Source: Methanolinea sp.
GTDB taxonomy: Archaea > Halobacteriota > Methanomicrobia > Methanomicrobiales > Methanospirillaceae
Assembly (NCBI GenBank): GCA_013331225.1
Contig: DUGV01000226.1
Coordinates: 639 to 14,042, forward strand
Direction: 5' to 3'
Length of the DNA: 13,404 bases
Position numbers and translations under genes: made by a program. The notes beneath the pieces were generated by a model. The model was not told the DNA's origin, searched no databases, and saw only the letters and a list, made by a program, of their open reading frames with translations. Below are positions 1-6,372 of the stretch, piece after piece; position 1 is the stretch's first letter, and each line of letters begins with the position of its first letter.

Positions 1-100
1 CCAGGTTGCGGGTCTCCATGTTGGTGACCCGGTCCAGGAGATAGCGGTAGAGCTCCTCGGGGTTCTGGGGTTCCTGGGGTTGTCGGGCGCTTTCCACCAT
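1..100 (-). CDS. pan: Probable proteasome-activating nucleotidase, N-terminus only (partial)
   Basis: The minus strand opens with ATG at 100-98 and stays open to the window edge, giving 33 residues. After a Pro/Gln/Glu-rich start they contain EELYRYLLDRVTNMETRNL. From memory this resembles the start of the N-terminal coiled coil of archaeal PAN, the hexameric AAA+ ATPase that unfolds substrates for the 20S proteasome. A GAGG Shine-Dalgarno lies at 111-108, about 7 bases before the ATG. A TATA-like CTTTATA (minus strand, 143-137) sits about 26 bases before a plausible transcript start near 114. The ATPase domain is outside the window, so the name rests on the N-terminus and on divergence from mbf1. 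Another coiled-coil protein is possible. Confidence 0.6.
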   Translation of the reverse strand, partial: MVESARQPQEPQNPEELYRYLLDRVTNMETRNL

Positions 101-116
101 TTTTCTGCCTCAAATA

Positions 117-143
117 AGTATATAGGGAAAAATGTCTATAAAG
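117..143. promoter_or_regulatory. Interleaved divergent promoters of pan (minus) and mbf1 (plus)
   Basis: TATATA at 119-124 is preceded by an A-rich BRE-like stretch and would start plus-strand transcripts near 146-150. That is downstream of the first in-frame ATG of mbf1 (132) but upstream of ATG 159. On the minus strand CTTTATA (143-137) would start transcripts near 114, leaving a short leader with the GAGG box before the ATG at 100. The two core promoters therefore overlap head to head. Spacing follows the usual archaeal TATA-to-start distance; no experimental start site is known to me. Confidence 0.5.
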
Positions 144-158
144 ATGTTTGCGACGAGT

Positions 159-650
159 ATGCAGTGCGAATTGTGCGGAGCAAAGATTGTAGGCCCTCCA
201 AAGACTGTACGCGTGGAAGGGGCCGAACTCATGGTGTGCGCAAGTTGCGCCCGGTATGGAACCGAGGTCCAGAGCCCCGCAAGATCTTCGCCCCGGGCCG
301 GGGCTGCACCCCGTGCAGGTCGGACGGTGCCTGCCAGGAGGTCGAGGGACGTCTTTGACCTGATCGAAGGGGAGATCGTGGAGGACTACGGCGAAAGAAT
401 CCGCGATGCCCGGATGGAGAAGGGGCTCTCGCAGAAGGACCTGGCAATGCAGCTCAAGGAGAAGGAACTCCTGATCAAGAAGATCGAGAAGGGGGATCTC
501 ATCCCGGAAGACGAGGTGAGGAGGAAACTTGAGAAGGCACTGGATATCCGGCTCATCGACTCTCCCTCCGAGGAGGAAGGCAAACGCGGCGGCGGGAAGG
601 TAGTCCCCACGCTCGGGGACGTCATCTCCATAAAAAAGGTCCATAAGTAG
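159..650 (+). CDS. mbf1: Multiprotein bridging factor 1-type transcription factor (zinc ribbon + HTH)
   Basis: This 163-residue protein has an N-terminal zinc ribbon (Cys3, Cys6, Cys27, Cys30) of the form MQCELCG...CASC. A poorly conserved linker rich in Ala/Arg/Ser/Pro follows. Then comes a Cro/Xre-type helix-turn-helix beginning YGERIRDARMEKGLSQKDLA and running through the LKEKELLIKKIEKG segment. This is the archaeal MBF1 architecture; MBF1 is a DNA- or ribosome-associated regulator in archaea. I chose ATG 159 because family members begin at the first ribbon Cys pair and because the TATA box at 119-124 would start RNA after ATG 132. The longer form from 132 adds nine residues and cannot be excluded. 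It is divergent from the probable pan gene. The ribbon and HTH make the family call firm; the start is less sure. Confidence 0.88.
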   Translation: MQCELCGAKIVGPPKTVRVEGAELMVCASCARYGTEVQSPARSSPRAGAAPRAGRTVPARRSRDVFDLIEGEIVEDYGERIRDARMEKGLSQKDLAMQLKEKELLIKKIEKGDLIPEDEVRRKLEKALDIRLIDSPSEEEGKRGGGKVVPTLGDVISIKKVHK

Positions 651-668
651 TGCCGGGGTATCCCGGCA
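651..668 (+). terminator. Hairpin immediately after mbf1
   Basis: Directly after the TAG stop of mbf1, TGCCGGG (651-657) and CCCGGCA (662-668) form a perfect 7-bp GC-rich stem with a GTAT loop. Only AT-rich sequence, not a long T-run, follows. It could end the mbf1 transcript or stabilise its 3' end, and it insulates mbf1 from the downstream operon promoter. The stem is visible; termination is inferred. Confidence 0.4.
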
Positions 669-679
669 ATCTCATCATA

Positions 680-688
680 TTTATATAC
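680..688 (+). promoter_or_regulatory. TATA box for the aromatic amino acid operon
   Basis: TTTATATAC lies in an AT-rich island in otherwise GC-rich DNA and matches the archaeal TATA consensus. With the usual distance of about 25 bases, transcription would begin around 708-713. This leaves a leader of roughly 210 bases before the first aldolase gene. No equally good TATA box is visible nearer to 923. Confidence 0.6.
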
Positions 689-712
689 TTGTTCGTTCCA
701 TTCTGTTCTTCA

Positions 713-760
713 ATGCAAGGTGAGTGTTTTTTCGCCGGTGAGGGTTTTTATCCCCGCTAG
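713..760 (+). CDS. Possible leaderless aromatic-rich leader peptide (15 codons)
   Basis: The ORF reads MQGECFFAGEGFYPR and then TAG. Its ATG falls at or within a few bases of the transcript start predicted from the TATA box at 680-688, so it could be translated as a leaderless or nearly leaderless mRNA. Four of 15 residues are Phe or Tyr, in two clusters (FF and FY). The Phe codons lie in a T6 run (727-732) and a T5 run (745-749). It precedes an operon that makes Phe and Tyr, which suggests a sensing role by analogy with bacterial leader peptides. The ORF is short enough to arise by chance, and no family supports it. Confidence 0.3.
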   Translation: MQGECFFAGEGFYPR

Positions 761-811
761 CCTGGCGTCCGCACCGAGCATCGTTGAGACCATTCTTTCG
801 AACGTAAAACC

Positions 812-867
812 AATAGCCGCGGCTAATTCCCGCTATCACCGCTATTTTGGTTATTTCTGGTATTTTT
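812..867 (+). promoter_or_regulatory. Leader palindrome, phased GCTA repeats and T-tract
   Basis: The segment contains a perfect 12-bp palindrome, TAGCCGCGGCTA (814-825). GCTA elements recur at 822, 832 and 841, about one helical turn apart (10 and 9 bases). AATAGC (812-817) can pair with GCTATT (841-846), and the stem can continue through AACC/GGTT after a TT bulge. T-rich sequence ending in T5 (863-867) follows, which in euryarchaea can act as an intrinsic termination signal. Either a protein operator or an RNA attenuator would fit; function is inferred. Confidence 0.35.
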
Positions 868-922
868 ACTGATTCCATCTGCCATTTCTCACACAAATGC
901 GCTGGATGGATAGGAGTGTTAC

Positions 923-1720
923 ATGAGAGGAAAAGAAATTCGCCTGGAACGAATCATGGACCGGAACACCGGCAAGACGATCATCGTCCCAATGGACCAT
1001 GGTGTCACGAACGGACCGATCGAGGGGCTGATAGACCTCGGGAGAGCGGTCGACCTGGTGGCGACCGGGGGTGCGAATGCAGTCCTCGGCCACGTGGGCC
1101 TCTCCCTGTACGGCCACAGGAAGAGCGGGAGGGACGTGGGGCTTATCCTCCACCTCTCGGCCAGCACCTCGATCGGGCCCGACCCGAACGAGAAGGTGCT
1201 GGTGAACTCGGTGACGAGCGCCCTGAAGATGGGGGCCGACGCGGTCTCCATCCACGTGAACATCGGGGCCGACTCGGAGGCACGGATGCTCTCGGACCTC
1301 GGGCGCGTTGCCATCGACTGCATGGAGTGGGGGATGCCGCTCCTCGCGATGATGTACCCGAGGGGGAGGAAGATCAAGGACGAGCACCAGGTGGAGCACG
1401 TCTGCCTTGCCGCCAGGGTGGCGGCGGAGCTCGGTGCGGACCTGGTGAAGACAGTCTACACCGGTGACCCGGACAGCTTCCGCCAGGTGACGAAGGGCTG
1501 CCCGGTGCCTGTGGTGGTGGCCGGCGGCTCGAAGACAAGCGACCTTGCCACCCTGGAAATGATCGAGGGGGCGATGGAAGGGGGTGCCGCAGGGATCTCC
1601 ATCGGGCGAAATGCCTTCCAGCACCCCGCCCCAGACCGTTTCGTCAGCGCCGCGGCAGAGATCGTCCACAGGGGATGCCCGGCGGAAGAGGCACTTGAGA
1701 TACTGAAGGAGAAGAGATGA
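923..1720 (+). CDS. ADTH synthase-family class I aldolase, copy 1 (possible DKFP-forming paralog)
   Basis: This 265-residue TIM-barrel aldolase belongs to the DeoC/LacD-FbaB-like family that includes archaeal 2-amino-3,7-dideoxy-D-threo-hept-6-ulosonate synthase. That enzyme joins 6-deoxy-5-ketofructose 1-phosphate (DKFP) and aspartate semialdehyde in the DAHP-independent route to dehydroquinate. Expected catalytic residues are present: Asp25 (PMDHG), Tyr145 (MMYPRG) and Schiff-base Lys176 (VKTVYTGD). A strong GGAG box (913-916) lies 6 bases before the ATG. It is the first gene of the operon, and its stop overlaps the start of a paralog by 4 bases (ATGA). Compared with copy 2, the HKGIV segment is replaced by HVGLS, so a Lys is lost. 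In Methanocaldococcus one family member makes ADTH and another makes DKFP, so this copy could serve the DKFP step. Family membership is firm; the split of roles is inference. Confidence 0.85.
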   Translation: MRGKEIRLERIMDRNTGKTIIVPMDHGVTNGPIEGLIDLGRAVDLVATGGANAVLGHVGLSLYGHRKSGRDVGLILHLSASTSIGPDPNEKVLVNSVTSALKMGADAVSIHVNIGADSEARMLSDLGRVAIDCMEWGMPLLAMMYPRGRKIKDEHQVEHVCLAARVAAELGADLVKTVYTGDPDSFRQVTKGCPVPVVVAGGSKTSDLATLEMIEGAMEGGAAGISIGRNAFQHPAPDRFVSAAAEIVHRGCPAEEALEILKEKR

Positions 1721-2505
1721 TGATAGGAAAAGAGATTCGGATTGAGCGCATCATGGACCGGAACACGGGCCGGTCCGTGGTAGTCCCCATGGACCACGGG
1801 TTCACGCTGGGGCAGATCGACGGGCTTCTGGACATGACCACGACCATCTCCGAGGTGAGCGAGGGCGGGGCGAACGCAATCGTCCTCCACAAGGGGATCG
1901 TCAAGCGCGGGCACAGGAGGAGGGGGCGGGACATCGGGCTTGTCGTCCACCTCTCGGGGAGCACCTCCCTCAACCCCGACCCGAACGACAAGGTGCTTGT
2001 CTGCACCGTGGAAGAGGCTGTTGCGCTCGGCGCAGACGCAGTCTCCATCCACATCAACCTGGGAGCTCCGAACGAGTCGAGGATGCTCGAATCCGCGGGG
2101 AAAGTGGTGAAGGACTGCAACCGCTGGGGAATCCCGCTCCTCGTCATGATCTACCCCCGGGGAAAGGGGATCGACCCTACCTCGCCCGCGACTGTGGGCC
2201 ACTGTGTCAGGGTAGCAGAAGAGCTCGGCGCAGACCTGATCAAGACCAACTACACGGGAGACCCGGTCTCCTTCAAAAAGATCGTCACCTCCTGCTCGGT
2301 CCCGGTCTTCATCGCGGGCGGGGAGAAGGCAGGAGACCTCGAGACGCTCAAGATCATCCGCGACTCTGTGAAGGCCGGCGGGGCGGGCGTGTGCGTCGGG
2401 CGAAACGCTTTCCAGAGGGAGAACACCAGTGCGTTCGTGAGGGCCCTCTGCCGCGTGGTCCATGAGGAAATGGACCCGGAGCAGGCGCTCATGGAGATGG
2501 GATGA
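1717..2505 (+). CDS. aroA': 2-amino-3,7-dideoxy-D-threo-hept-6-ulosonate (ADTH) synthase, copy 2
   Basis: This is the second tandem member of the family, 262 residues long. Asp26 (PMDHG), Tyr146 (MIYPRG) and Lys176 (IKTNYTGD) form the aldolase/transaldolase site. It keeps the VLHKGIV and GHR motifs that I recall in the characterised methanogen ADTH synthase, so it is the better candidate for the ADTH step. The ATG overlaps the upstream TGA (ATGA). A second ATG at 1720 would give an N-terminus aligning exactly with copy 1, and GAAGGAG at 1705-1711 could serve either. The first 30 residues of the two copies are nearly the same ([14 protein letters not shown]), which points to a tandem duplication. 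Its 3' end overlaps the DHQ synthase II start by 4 bases. Confidence 0.9.
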   Translation: MMIGKEIRIERIMDRNTGRSVVVPMDHGFTLGQIDGLLDMTTTISEVSEGGANAIVLHKGIVKRGHRRRGRDIGLVVHLSGSTSLNPDPNDKVLVCTVEEAVALGADAVSIHINLGAPNESRMLESAGKVVKDCNRWGIPLLVMIYPRGKGIDPTSPATVGHCVRVAEELGADLIKTNYTGDPVSFKKIVTSCSVPVFIAGGEKAGDLETLKIIRDSVKAGGAGVCVGRNAFQRENTSAFVRALCRVVHEEMDPEQALMEMG

Positions 2506-3488
2506 AGGAGTTCTGGGTGGATGCCCGGCCCTGGAAAAAAGAGGTGGTGACCGCCGCTCTCGAGAGCGGTGCAGACACCATCGTTGCCGAAGAGAGTGGA
2601 AAGGTGAGGGCGCTCGGGAGGGTCCGCGTGGTGGCCCCAGACGGCGACCTCGCGATCGGCAGGGACGTCTGGGAGGTGAGGATTGCGGGCAAGGAGAGCG
2701 AGGAGAACGCCGCCCAGCTCGCGAAGAGCGGGTATGTCATCGTCAGCGCGGAGGACTGGACGGTCATCCCGCTCGAAAACCTCGTGGCGCAGTCGGACCG
2801 GATCATTGCCGCCGTGCATGACGCAGGGGAGGCGGAGCTTGCCCTCCAGGTGCTCGAGAAGGGAGTGGCAGGGGTCCTCCTCCAGACCGGTGATCCGAAG
2901 AGAGTGAAAGAGACAGGGGCTGTTGTCCACAGGGGACAGGAGCGCTGCGAACTGGTGCCGTTCACAGTCACCGCGATCCGGCCGGCGGGGATGGGAGACC
3001 GCGTCTGCGTCGACACCTGCTCCATGCTGAAGGAGGGGGAGGGGATGCTCGTCGGGAACACGTCCTCTGCATTCCTCCTCGTCCACGCAGAGACCCTGGA
3101 GAACCCCTATGTCGCACCCCGGCCGTTCCGAGTCAATGCCGGGGCGGTGCATGCATACGTGCTCTCTCCGGGTGGAAAGACTGCCTACCTCTCGGACCTT
3201 GCCGCGGGCGACCGGGTCCTGGTGACTGGGACCGGGGGCGAGACTAGGGAGGTGACAGTCGGAAGAGTGAAGATTGAGGAGAGGCCTCTTCTCCTCGTCG
3301 AGGCCGAGGCAGATGGCAGGCCATACAGCCTCGTCCTCCAGAACGCCGAGACCATCCGGCTGGTGGATGAAGATGGTCGTGCCCGGTCCGTGGTGGAGAT
3401 CGCCCCCGGCGACAGGGTGCTGGGGTGCATCAAGGAGTCCGGCCGCCACTTCGGGATGGCCGTAAAAGAGAAGATCCTGGAGAAGTGA
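2502..3488 (+). CDS. aroB': 3-dehydroquinate synthase type II (archaeal, ADTH-using)
   Basis: At 328 residues, this enzyme oxidatively deaminates and cyclises ADTH to 3-dehydroquinate with NAD+, replacing the bacterial AroB. The family is recognised from its N-terminal [10 protein letters not shown], the central GDRVCVDTCSM, and the highly conserved GEGMLVGNTSSAFLLVHAE followed by NPYVAPRPFRVNAG near residues 180-215. The C-terminal half holds the usual beta-rich region ending in PGDRVLGCIKESGRHFG. It is slightly shorter than the roughly 360-residue Methanocaldococcus homolog. The ATG overlaps the previous stop by 4 bases, with GGAG at 2493-2496. Its position next to the ADTH synthase genes matches consecutive pathway steps. 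Confidence 0.93.
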   Translation: MKEFWVDARPWKKEVVTAALESGADTIVAEESGKVRALGRVRVVAPDGDLAIGRDVWEVRIAGKESEENAAQLAKSGYVIVSAEDWTVIPLENLVAQSDRIIAAVHDAGEAELALQVLEKGVAGVLLQTGDPKRVKETGAVVHRGQERCELVPFTVTAIRPAGMGDRVCVDTCSMLKEGEGMLVGNTSSAFLLVHAETLENPYVAPRPFRVNAGAVHAYVLSPGGKTAYLSDLAAGDRVLVTGTGGETREVTVGRVKIEERPLLLVEAEADGRPYSLVLQNAETIRLVDEDGRARSVVEIAPGDRVLGCIKESGRHFGMAVKEKILEK

Positions 3489-3494
3489 TCGCAG

Positions 3495-4319
3495 GTGAAG
3501 ATCGGGATTATCGGCGGCACGGGCAAGATGGGGGCGTTCTTCCGGGAAGTCTTCGAGAACGCGGGATGGGTGGTCCATGTCTCGGGGAGGAGTACCGGGC
3601 TTCGAGCAGCGGACATTGCGCGGGTTTGCGACGTGGTCATGGTCTCGGTCCCCATCAGGGAGACTGTCGGCATGATCCGCTCGATCGCACCGCTCCTGTC
3701 AGAAGAGCAGGTCTTCTGTGACCTCACATCGCTGAAGTCGGAGCCGGTGGAGGCCATGCTCGCTTCCCGGGCCCGGGTGGTGGGGCTCCACCCGATGTTC
3801 GGCCCTTCGGCAGGCGGGCTGTCGGGCCAGACCATCATCGCAACACCAGCCCGCTGCGACCCGGCTACGCTCGAGTCCCTCCTCTCGGTATTCCGGTCCC
3901 AGGGTGCGAGGGTCACCCTTGCGACTCCAGTGGAACACGACCGCATCATGGCGGTGGTGCAAGGCCTGACCCACTTCGTCACCCTCGGGGTCGCAGAGAC
4001 GATGAGGCGGGTGGGGATGAGCCCTGCGGATACCCTGGCGTTCATGAGCCCGGTCTACCAGATGGAGATGGGACTCGTCGGGCGGCTCCTCTCCCAGGAC
4101 CCGCAGCTGTACGCAGACATCCTGGAGCTCAACCCCCATGTCCCCCCTGTGCTCGAGGCCTGCGAGGAGGCGCTCTCCTTGCTCCGGCGGATCGTAGAGG
4201 CGGGAGACACGGGGGCATTCGAGGAGGTGTTCAGGGAGAATTCAAAGAATTTTGGCGAGTACTGCCAGAGGGCGGCAAGGGAGTCGGACATGCTGATCTC
4301 GGCCATGGTGAGGGAATGA
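3495..4319 (+). CDS. tyrA: Prephenate dehydrogenase (arogenate/prephenate, NAD(P)-dependent)
   Basis: This 274-residue protein starts at GTG. GTGAT at 3485-3489, a match to the anti-Shine-Dalgarno end, lies 5 bases upstream. An N-terminal Rossmann motif GIIGGTGKMG (residues 4-13) is followed by DLTSLK (76-81) and GLHPMFGPSAGG (from 97) with the catalytic His99. The helical dimerisation domain includes VQGLTHF. The sequence style is that of the dehydrogenase half of E. coli T-protein. There is no chorismate mutase domain before the Rossmann fold and no ACT domain after the helical one. It converts prephenate to 4-hydroxyphenylpyruvate on the Tyr branch. It is separated from aroB' by 6 bases and overlaps pheA by 4 bases. 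Confidence 0.92.
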   Translation: MKIGIIGGTGKMGAFFREVFENAGWVVHVSGRSTGLRAADIARVCDVVMVSVPIRETVGMIRSIAPLLSEEQVFCDLTSLKSEPVEAMLASRARVVGLHPMFGPSAGGLSGQTIIATPARCDPATLESLLSVFRSQGARVTLATPVEHDRIMAVVQGLTHFVTLGVAETMRRVGMSPADTLAFMSPVYQMEMGLVGRLLSQDPQLYADILELNPHVPPVLEACEEALSLLRRIVEAGDTGAFEEVFRENSKNFGEYCQRAARESDMLISAMVRE

Positions 4320-5113
4320 AGGTCTTTGTGCTCGGCCCGGAAGGCACGTTCAGCCACGAGCTGGGCTGGCGCGTCTTCGGGGACCGGGTCACCCTCGTCC
4401 CCACCATCAGGCGAATTTTCGAGGCGGTGGAGGCGGGCGAAGGGACGGGGCTTGTCCCACTTGAGAACAGCGAGGCGGGCGGGGTCGGCCCATCCCTCGA
4501 CGGCCTGCTCCGGCACAATGTCTGGATCACGGGAGATCTCTACATGCCCGTCCACCACTACCTGGTCTCAATGGGACCGGTCGGGGAGGCTGAAGTCCTG
4601 TTTGTACACCCACAAACCCACGAGCAGTGCAGCGAGTTGGTGGATGCCCTGGAGATCCCAGTGGTGCACACTTCGAGCAATGCGCAGAGCGCCCGGGAGA
4701 TGCAGCAGTCCGGGCGGGGGGCGGCAATCGTCTCGCAGATGACCGCGCGCCTCCACAACCTGCCGATAGTCCGCGAGCGCGTGGAGAACAATCCCCGGAA
4801 CATCACGAGGTTCGTGACCCTCTCGTCCGAGCCTTACCACGGAAGCGATGCCGGGAAAGGGAGCATCATCATCGATCCAAGGGAGGACCGTGCAGGACTC
4901 CTCTATGATATTCTCGGGATATTCGCAAGGAAGGGTATCAACCTCTCCAGAATCGAGTCACGGCCCTCCAAGCGCGGCATCGGGAGTTACGTCTTCTTCC
5001 TCGATTTCAAATATAACGGGAATGCAGACGAGGCAGTACGCGAGCTCGAGATGATGACGGCGGTCAAGGATCTGGGGAGGTACCCGGAGCTGGAGGGCCC
5101 TGAATGGAGGTGA
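4316..5113 (+). CDS. pheA: Prephenate dehydratase with C-terminal ACT domain
   Basis: The 265-residue protein has the dehydratase domain first: GPEGTFSHE at 7-15, PLENSEAGGVGPSLDGLL near 48-65 and the catalytic TRF motif at 164-166. An ACT domain follows (about 181-262) with the ESRP Phe-binding signature in LSRIESRPSKRGIGSYVFF. It decarboxylates and dehydrates prephenate to phenylpyruvate. The ACT domain predicts feedback inhibition by Phe, known for this family. No chorismate mutase domain is fused to it, unlike E. coli P-protein. The ATG overlaps the tyrA stop (ATGA), and its own 3' end overlaps aroA by 10 bases. Confidence 0.94.
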   Translation: MKVFVLGPEGTFSHELGWRVFGDRVTLVPTIRRIFEAVEAGEGTGLVPLENSEAGGVGPSLDGLLRHNVWITGDLYMPVHHYLVSMGPVGEAEVLFVHPQTHEQCSELVDALEIPVVHTSSNAQSAREMQQSGRGAAIVSQMTARLHNLPIVRERVENNPRNITRFVTLSSEPYHGSDAGKGSIIIDPREDRAGLLYDILGIFARKGINLSRIESRPSKRGIGSYVFFLDFKYNGNADEAVRELEMMTAVKDLGRYPELEGPEWR

Positions 5114-6372
5114 CGCTCCAGAGGGCCGGGAGGGTCGACCTCTCTTTCCAGGCCCCTCCGTCGAAGAGCTTCACTCACCGGGCCCTGATCGCCGCGGCGC
5201 TCGCGGAAGGCGACTCGGTTATCCAGAACCCGCTCGACGCGGAGGACACCAGGGTGACCAGAACGGCGCTTATCGGGATGGGTGTCCGGGTCGCCGCCGT
5301 GGACCGCCTGTGCCCGGTTGCAGGCACGGGCGGCGCGCTCTCCTGCCCGCGCGGCCTCGTCCTGGATATGCAGAATTCAGGGACCAGCATGCGGCTTCTC
5401 ACTTCTGTTGCGCTCCTGTGCAGGAGTCACGTGATCCTCACGGGATCCGCTCGCATGAAGGAACGCCCGCTCGGGCCCCTTGCCGCCGCGCTCACCGCGC
5501 TTGGCGGGAGTGTCAGCTTCCTGGAGAAGGAGGGCTTCCCGCCGTTAGACGTATCGGGAAGCCTCCGCGGCGGGACGGCACGCATCGATGCCGGGATGAG
5601 CAGCCAGTTCGTCTCCTCGATCCTGATGGCAGCACCATGTGCGATGCAGGATGTGACACTCGAGCTTGAGCCTGGGGTTGCATCCCCCTCTTATCTTGAC
5701 GTGACCACCGCGGTGATGGAGGCGTTCGGCGCACGTGTGGAGAGGGAAGAGTACCGGCGTTTCCATGTTCCGGCCGCACGATCGTACCTGGGCCGGACTT
5801 ACCAGGTCGAGGGGGACTACTCATCAGCGTCGTACTTCTTTGCAATTGCCGCCCTGTGCAGGGGGAAAGTCTCCGTCTCGAACCTGAACCCCTCCTCGTG
5901 CCAGGGAGACAGGAGGTTCCTCTCCGCCCTTGAGTCGATGGGGTGCAGGGTGAGGAGCACAGAAGACACAGTCGAGGTCTCGTGCGACAATGACCTCGAT
6001 GGGATCGAGATCGATATGTCCTCGTCACCCGACACCGTCCAGACCCTCTGCATGGTCGCAGCGAACGCGAAAAGCCCGACCCGGATTACCGGCATCGCCC
6101 ACCTGAAGTGGAAGGAGAGCGACCGCCTGGAAACGACAACGGGACTCCTGCGCAGCCTCGGAGGCGATGCGAGGGTGGAAGAAGACGCAATCTTGATTCG
6201 GCCTGCACCCCTGCACGGCGGGATGATAGACTCGGGCGATGATCACCGGACGGCGATGAGTTTCGCGGTCCTCGGCCTTGCGACAGGAAACGTAAAGATT
6301 ACGCATGCGGAATGTGTCAGTAAATCGTTCCCGGGTTTCTGGGATCAGCTCGGGGGGCAGGGACTGGTATGA
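5104..6372 (+). CDS. aroA: 3-phosphoshikimate 1-carboxyvinyltransferase (EPSP synthase)
   Basis: This is a 422-residue EPSP synthase, of normal length for the family. It has PSKSFTHR with Lys21, Ser22 and Arg26, NSGTSMR at 91-97, GSARMKERPLGPL, GMSSQFVSSILMA, EGDYSSASYF, SSSPDTVQTL with the catalytic Asp, KWKESDRLE, and DDHRTAMSFAVLGL near the C-terminus. It transfers the enolpyruvyl group of PEP to shikimate 3-phosphate. GGAGG at 5092-5096 lies 7 bases before the ATG. The start lies inside the last codons of pheA, so the two are probably translationally coupled. The 3' end overlaps the aroKE fusion by 4 bases. Confidence 0.95.
   Translation: MEVTLQRAGRVDLSFQAPPSKSFTHRALIAAALAEGDSVIQNPLDAEDTRVTRTALIGMGVRVAAVDRLCPVAGTGGALSCPRGLVLDMQNSGTSMRLLTSVALLCRSHVILTGSARMKERPLGPLAAALTALGGSVSFLEKEGFPPLDVSGSLRGGTARIDAGMSSQFVSSILMAAPCAMQDVTLELEPGVASPSYLDVTTAVMEAFGARVEREEYRRFHVPAARSYLGRTYQVEGDYSSASYFFAIAALCRGKVSVSNLNPSSCQGDRRFLSALESMGCRVRSTEDTVEVSCDNDLDGIEIDMSSSPDTVQTLCMVAANAKSPTRITGIAHLKWKESDRLETTTGLLRSLGGDARVEEDAILIRPAPLHGGMIDSGDDHRTAMSFAVLGLATGNVKITHAECVSKSFPGFWDQLGGQGLV

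Noticed and set aside
681..896. Minus-strand 71-codon ORF across the operon leader
   Set aside because: It lies opposite the promoter and leader, has no ribosome site, no recognisable family and an unremarkable composition; the region is better explained as leader DNA.
866..1669. Long minus-strand ORF opposite aldolase copy 1, and similar long ORFs opposite copy 2, aroB' and the U32 gene
   Set aside because: These are antisense shadows of GC-rich coding sequence, with His/Arg/Pro-rich translations and no family motifs.
5371..5397. Possible unusual substitution in the EPSP synthase PEP-site loop (NSGTSMRLL)
   Set aside because: Leu after the Arg is common in natural EPSP synthases, for example those of Bacillus type, so it does not indicate anything special.
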